Assembly: GCF_900313065.1 (NCBI RefSeq)
Contig: NZ_OMPU01000012.1
Span: forward strand, 1 to 45,772
Reading direction: 5' to 3'
DNA: 45,772 bases
Source of the DNA: Kiloniella sp. EL199
Lineage (GTDB): Bacteria; Pseudomonadota; Alphaproteobacteria; Kiloniellales; Kiloniellaceae
The translations under genes and the position numbers were made by a program. Position 1 is the first letter of the stretch; each line of letters starts with the position of its first letter. Positions 41,307-45,772 of the stretch are shown piece after piece. Below the pieces are notes generated by a model that did not search any database, was not told the origin of the DNA, and was given only the letters and a program-made list of their open reading frames with translations.

Positions 41307-43577
41307 GTGAGTACCAATGATTTTGACCTAGATCAGTTTAAAGCCACCTATTTTGAAGAGTGTGCAGAACTGCTCATAGATGCAGAAACACGGCTTGCCG
41401 ACCTACAACACAACCCTGAAAATGTTGATGCAGAAGATCTCAACGCAATCTTCCGTGTTGTCCATTCAGTAAAGGGTGGAGCCGGTGCCTTCAGTTTCGA
41501 TCAGCTCGTTGGTTTTGCGCATATATACGAGGCTCTGCTAGATCGTATGCGTCAGGGGCAAATTCAGATTACAGAAGAAATCGTCAGTCTGTTATTAACT
41601 GCCAATGATATCCTGACAAATCTTATACAAGCAGCACAAGACGGGATAAGTGTTCCCGAAGAAGATTTTGTTGATGTCAAAAACAAATTGAACCTTCTTG
41701 CGTTTGGTGAAGATGATTCTTCACCCGTAGAGGATACCGAAACCACGGCAACATCCGATCCAGATAAAGGTTTAAAAAAATACCTCATTTCTTTCATTCC
41801 CAAGCCTGAACTTTTGCAGCACGCAAACGAACCACTTTTACTCGTGCGGGAAATGAAAGGCTTAGGAGATTTAACAACAACAGTTAATACAGACCGTCTT
41901 CCAAATATTCAAAAACTTGTCTCTGATGAAGCTTATTTTTCCTGGAACTTTGAACTCGTTTCAGAATGCAGCCTGAACGACGTAGAAGAAGTTTTTGAGT
42001 TTGTCACAGAGGATTGTGAATTGGAAATCACAATTGCCTCCCCTGATGACACTTCAGATCAAGCTGACACACAAGAAGTATCCGAGACATCTCCCCCTCA
42101 AACAAGCGCACCAGAAAAATCGCTTGAAACAACAAAAGAACAGGCTGTTGCCGCCATGCAGGCGCCAACAATTCCCTCTCCGCCCCCCCCAGCAGCACCG
42201 GGTCAAGCACCAGCCGCAGCTGCAAGCCCAGCTGCCCCACGTGTTTCGTCCATTCGTGTTGATCTGGACCGTGTTGACCGTCTCGTCAATATGGTAGGAG
42301 AACTTGTAATAACGCAGGCAATGTTACGTCAGCAAGTTGATAACTTGCCCCCCGAACTCGCAGCCTTCATGGCCAAAGGTTTTGAAGATCTGGGGATGCA
42401 CACCCGCGAAATTCAGGAATCTGTCATGGCTGTTCGTATGCAGCCTGTAAAATCTGTGTTTGCCCGTATTCCCCGATTGGTACGCGAACTCGCCGCCAAG
42501 CTGGGTAAAAAAGTTGAGCTGGAAACATCCGGTGAACATACAGAAGTCGATAAAACCGTTATTGAACAGCTTTCCGATCCCCTTATTCATATGATCAGAA
42601 ATTCCTTGGATCATGGCATAGAGGAAACCCCGGAAGATCGCATAAAAGTCGGAAAGCCAGAACTTGCTATCGTCAATCTATCTGCTGAACACCGATCTGG
42701 GCGCATCCATATCATCGTTACCGATGATGGCCGGGGTATCAATCGCGAACGCGTTAAAAGCAAAGCGATTGAAAAAGGCATTATAAGTGCTGATGAACAT
42801 CTGTCAGATGAAGCCATTGATGATTTGATCTTTAGCCCAGGATTTTCTACGGCAGAAGAAGTCACCGATGTTTCAGGCCGTGGCGTCGGCATGGATGTTG
42901 TTCGTCGCAATATCAGCAATCTTGGTGGTCGTATTTCCGTTCAGTCCAGACCAGGGAAGGGCACAAAGTTTGTAATGTCCCTGCCCCTTACTCTCGCTGT
43001 TCTGGATGGAATGGTCGTTGCCGTAGGCAAAGAAAAGTTCATCATCTCCCTGACATCAATCATAGAAAGTTTACGCCCAGCGAAAACAGAACTGCACAAG
43101 CTTTCGAACGGTGCTGATGTGGTTTCATTGCGTGGCGAATATATCAGACTGGTCAGATTGCACAGACTCTTCAACATACCAAATGCTCAGAAAGATCCAT
43201 CCAAGGCCCTTGTGGTTGTTGTGGAAATCGAAGGCGGAAAGCAAGTTGGCATTTTGGTCGATGAACTCCTAGGTCAACAACAAGTTGTTATTAAAAGCCT
43301 CGAAGAAAATTACGACCCGGTCGACGGTATTTCTGCCGCAACAATCCTCGGTAACGGTATGGTTGCCCTTATTCTTGATGTGGATGGCCTTGATGCGATG
43401 GCACGACAGGTAAACCATAGATCAGATCGAAACGATCTTGAAAATGAAAATACAGACACGACCCTACTCTCTGAAAACTCTAAATCACTAATTCAAACTG
43501 CTGATATATCAGAAGAGAAGGTCGACATACCGCTGTCGAAGGAAACTCAAAATCTTGAAGTGATGGAGCAAAACTAA
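41307..43577 (+). CDS. cheA: Chemotaxis histidine kinase CheA
   Basis: A 756-residue CheA beginning at GTG 41307 with GGGGGA just upstream. Domains in order: Hpt (about 5-110) with phospho-acceptor H53 in RVVHSVKGGAG; a P2-like region (about 155-240); a Pro/Ala-rich linker (about 270-310); dimerisation helices starting at IRVDLDRVDRLVNMVGEL; the ATPase with N-box HMIRNSLDHGIE, G1 DDGRGIN and G2 GRGVGMDVV; and a CheW-like domain (about 570-700). The Ser/Glu-rich tail is low-complexity. It phosphorylates CheY. Stop overlaps cheW start by one base. Confidence 0.97.
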   Translation: MSTNDFDLDQFKATYFEECAELLIDAETRLADLQHNPENVDAEDLNAIFRVVHSVKGGAGAFSFDQLVGFAHIYEALLDRMRQGQIQITEEIVSLLLTANDILTNLIQAAQDGISVPEEDFVDVKNKLNLLAFGEDDSSPVEDTETTATSDPDKGLKKYLISFIPKPELLQHANEPLLLVREMKGLGDLTTTVNTDRLPNIQKLVSDEAYFSWNFELVSECSLNDVEEVFEFVTEDCELEITIASPDDTSDQADTQEVSETSPPQTSAPEKSLETTKEQAVAAMQAPTIPSPPPPAAPGQAPAAAASPAAPRVSSIRVDLDRVDRLVNMVGELVITQAMLRQQVDNLPPELAAFMAKGFEDLGMHTREIQESVMAVRMQPVKSVFARIPRLVRELAAKLGKKVELETSGEHTEVDKTVIEQLSDPLIHMIRNSLDHGIEETPEDRIKVGKPELAIVNLSAEHRSGRIHIIVTDDGRGINRERVKSKAIEKGIISADEHLSDEAIDDLIFSPGFSTAEEVTDVSGRGVGMDVVRRNISNLGGRISVQSRPGKGTKFVMSLPLTLAVLDGMVVAVGKEKFIISLTSIIESLRPAKTELHKLSNGADVVSLRGEYIRLVRLHRLFNIPNAQKDPSKALVVVVEIEGGKQVGILVDELLGQQQVVIKSLEENYDPVDGISAATILGNGMVALILDVDGLDAMARQVNHRSDRNDLENENTDTTLLSENSKSLIQTADISEEKVDIPLSKETQNLEVMEQN

Positions 43578-44134
43578 TGCAAAATAACAGCCTCGTTGCC
43601 CAAGAAAATAAAGCTGTCACATCCACAACAGATGCTGATGGAACAGAGCTTGCCTTGCCAGAAGATTCAGGACAGGAACAATTCATCACCTTTACCGTCG
43701 GGGAACAGGAATATGGCGTGGATATCATGTCCGTTCGCGAGATCAAGGGTTGGACAGAAACGACACTTTTACCCAACACCCCGGACTATATGCGCGGCGT
43801 CTTAAATCTTCGGGGCGTTATTGTCCCCATTTTTGATCTCAGATGCCGCTTCGGACTTGGAGAAACAGAAGCAACAAATCTGCATGTCATTGTTATCATT
43901 GCTGTAAAAGATCGCATGGTCGGTATTCTCGTTGATACAGTTTCTGACATTCTAACGATATCTAACTCTGATATCAGGGACGTTCCCAAGATGGAAACAT
44001 TGATAGAGGAAGAATATTTGTCCGGGTTAGTAACGATTGAGGGACGGATGGTCGCTTTGCTTAATCAGGAACGCCTTTTTGACACTCAAGCCATTGAAAC
44101 TGGCATCTCGGCAAGCCTGACCGAAGAAACCTGA
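43577..44134 (+). CDS. cheW: Chemotaxis coupling protein CheW
   Basis: A 185-residue CheW domain protein (about residues 35-180) with the typical FTVGEQEYGVDIMSVREIKG, YMRGVLNLRGVIVPIFDLR and VGILVDTVSDIL motifs. It links the receptor array to CheA. A hydrophilic N-terminal leader of about 34 residues precedes the domain. Its ATG shares a base with the cheA stop, so the two are translated together. Confidence 0.96.
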   Translation: MQNNSLVAQENKAVTSTTDADGTELALPEDSGQEQFITFTVGEQEYGVDIMSVREIKGWTETTLLPNTPDYMRGVLNLRGVIVPIFDLRCRFGLGETEATNLHVIVIIAVKDRMVGILVDTVSDILTISNSDIRDVPKMETLIEEEYLSGLVTIEGRMVALLNQERLFDTQAIETGISASLTEET

Positions 44135-44252
44135 ACCAAAAAAGTTTGTAACAACAAGGTTGTGCAACCTCAAAAACACAACCAATGAAAGAATTTGTTA
44201 CCAAGTCAAAAGCTTTGAGTAAAAGCACAGAAGTGTAGACGGAGAGATACAA

Positions 44253-45772
44253 ATGGTTACTTTTTTGAACAATCTTCCAGTGAAGTTTAAATTTGGTATC
44301 GCCCTTTTGATACCGGTTTTAGGCCTCCTGTTTTTCTCCATCTATACGGTACTGGACAAAAACGCGACGGTTCAGTCCATGGAAAGAATCAGGCATATTG
44401 CTGAATCTTCTCTGGATATTGGTACTTACGTTCACAATCTGCAAATAGAACGTGGTACATCTTCAAGTTATATAAGCTCCAAAGGTTCTCGCGACATCAA
44501 AAGCCGACTGGATGAACGTCGACGCCTGACAAATGAATCACAACAAGCCATTACCGAGAAGCTCGAAATTTTACTCGCAGAATCAACCAGCGATGTTTTT
44601 TCCAACAAAATAAACAAGGCTAAATCCAGATTAACAGAGTTAGAAAAATATCGTTCCGAAGTAACAAATCTGAAGCTAACAGTTGCTGAAATGGCAAGTT
44701 TTTATTCCAGGACGATTGTTGATCTTATCAATATTGTCGCAGAAATGCCTCTGCTTAGTGATAACGGTGCTATATCAAATGAAATCACCGCTTTAATTGC
44801 ACTAATGCAAGCAAAGGAAAATGCAGGTGTTGAGCGAGCTGCGGGTACAGCCGGATTTACATCAGGTTCTTTTGACACAGCCAGATACAATCAAATGATC
44901 AGCCTATCCAGTAAACAGGACAGCTATTTCTGGATTTATCAAAACTACGCAACACCAAAACTAAAATCACTCTACACAGATATGATCAACAGCACCTCCT
45001 CCAAGCGTCTGGAGGAAATGCGCAAAGTTATCGCAAGTTACCCGGATAGCTTTGATCTCGCAGGTATCAGCGGGCAGGATTTCTTTAACACAACATCTGA
45101 TCGTCTGGAAATCATCAGAGAAATAGAAGTCATAGCAGAAGAATTGCTTATCGAAGACATTGAGCATGTTGAGCATGAAGCTTTCACAACAGAACTTATA
45201 TTTTTATGCATTACAGTTGTAGTACTCATCATCGCGATAAGTTTGGGAGCGACCATTACTGTGGGTGTAAGCCGCGCGCTCACTCAACTGGTGACACTGG
45301 TGACCGATAACGACGCAGAAGTAAATATCAATCCAGGTCGTAAGGATGAAATTGGTGTTCTGGGCGATTCCTTGCTTGCTTTTGTTGAGGAGGCAAAAGA
45401 GAACGAACGCATTGCCATTACAAACACCAGAATCAAGTCGGCTCTTGATAGCAGTTCAGCGAACGTAATGGTTGCCGACAATAACTTTGACATCATCTAC
45501 ATGAACGATGCTGTTCTCGAGATGATGCGCGAAGGTGAAGCAGATATCCGAAAGGATCTTCCCGGCTTTGATACAAATAAGCTCCTTGGTGACAGTATTG
45601 ACCGTTTTCACAAAAACCCTGCACACCAGCGCTCAATGCTTGGCGCTCTGACAACGACTTATCAGGGCAGAATTGAAGTGGGTGGAAGAAGCTATGATCT
45701 TGTTGCCAACCCCATCACTAATGAAAGCCAGGAACGATTGGGCACAGTCGTCGAATGGGCTGATGTCACAGC
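44253..45772 (+). CDS. Methyl-accepting chemotaxis protein with NIT and PAS domains, 3' truncated by window edge
   Basis: Starts at ATG 44253 with GGAGAG nine bases upstream and stays open to the end (506 residues seen). Helix 1 (about 13-34) and helix 2 (about 313-339) bracket a periplasmic NIT-type sensor (about 55-300) with QIERGTSSSYISSKG and LDERRRLTNES, characteristic of the nitrate/nitrite-sensing fold. A short HAMP-like segment (340-380) leads to a PAS domain (about 394-506) with VMVADNNFDIIYMNDAV and GDSIDRFHKNPAHQR. The methyl-accepting signalling domain is presumed beyond the window. It follows cheW by 118 bases and is likely the receptor for this array. Confidence 0.9.
   Translation, partial: MVTFLNNLPVKFKFGIALLIPVLGLLFFSIYTVLDKNATVQSMERIRHIAESSLDIGTYVHNLQIERGTSSSYISSKGSRDIKSRLDERRRLTNESQQAITEKLEILLAESTSDVFSNKINKAKSRLTELEKYRSEVTNLKLTVAEMASFYSRTIVDLINIVAEMPLLSDNGAISNEITALIALMQAKENAGVERAAGTAGFTSGSFDTARYNQMISLSSKQDSYFWIYQNYATPKLKSLYTDMINSTSSKRLEEMRKVIASYPDSFDLAGISGQDFFNTTSDRLEIIREIEVIAEELLIEDIEHVEHEAFTTELIFLCITVVVLIIAISLGATITVGVSRALTQLVTLVTDNDAEVNINPGRKDEIGVLGDSLLAFVEEAKENERIAITNTRIKSALDSSSANVMVADNNFDIIYMNDAVLEMMREGEADIRKDLPGFDTNKLLGDSIDRFHKNPAHQRSMLGALTTTYQGRIEVGGRSYDLVANPITNESQERLGTVVEWADVT

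Noticed and set aside
42171-42245. Pro/Ala-rich repetitive stretch in cheA as a repeat element
   Set aside because: It is the normal flexible linker of CheA, not a DNA repeat of interest.

Overview
The window looks like a chromosomal piece of an alphaproteobacterium of moderate GC content, most likely aquatic or marine. The protein families point that way: TRAP and PhnCDE transporters, DUF1289, a CyaC-type membrane cyclase, and a NIT-PAS chemoreceptor next to STAS-CheY-CheA-CheW. I cannot fix the genus from sequence alone. I saw no rRNA, tRNA, CRISPR array, insertion sequence, integrase or phage gene. Both ends are open: the first gene lacks its 5' end and the last lacks its 3' end.

Layout. 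1-1.6 kb: end of a large TRAP permease, closed by a strong bidirectional terminator. 1.7-5.5 kb (minus): a lipoprotein, then argD-argF-hslO. 5.6-7.7 kb: tandem TraB/GumN-family exported proteins. 7.8-9.4 kb: two ABC-2 permeases with no local ATPase. 9.5-12.3 kb: TfoX_C protein, recX, a small membrane protein, a methyltransferase and a TPR protein. 12.3-14.4 kb: a diheme/[2Fe-2S] adenylate cyclase of the CyaC type with a hairpin in its leader, and a DUF1289 protein. 14.8-18.4 kb: peptidase-U32/TrhP-like protein, a nucleotidyltransferase-fold protein, a ureohydrolase and a small membrane protein.

18.6-24.0 kb (minus): a NicO/DUF1007 metal transport pair behind a near-consensus Zur operator (so probably zinc rather than nickel), an orphan TRAP binding protein, and arsJ with its partner GAPDH. 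The last two together form the known arsenate detoxification route through 1-arseno-3-phosphoglycerate. 24.2-29.9 kb: a putative amine or betaine catabolic locus: a trimethylamine-dehydrogenase-like flavoprotein with a remodelled substrate bowl, an ACT protein, a Lrp/AsnC regulator, an enolase-superfamily enzyme lacking the first metal ligand, and a beta-hydroxyacid dehydrogenase.

30.2-34.8 kb: a second catabolic locus controlled by a GntR/FCD regulator. A thiol-dioxygenase-like cupin is divergent from gntR, a 2,2-dialkylglycine decarboxylase-like PLP enzyme, a crotonase homologue without catalytic glutamates, and an SDR. The shared promoter region carries two identical 11-bp GntR-type operators in opposite orientation. 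34.8-36.1 kb: a flavodoxin-fold reductase and another SDR. 36.2-39.7 kb (minus): phnD-phnC-phnE-phnE. 40.5-45.8 kb: a chemotaxis operon.

The best candidates for undescribed biology are the GntR/dialkylglycine decarboxylase-like locus with its paired operators, and the TMADH-like/enolase-like locus, where two enzymes keep the fold but have changed active sites.
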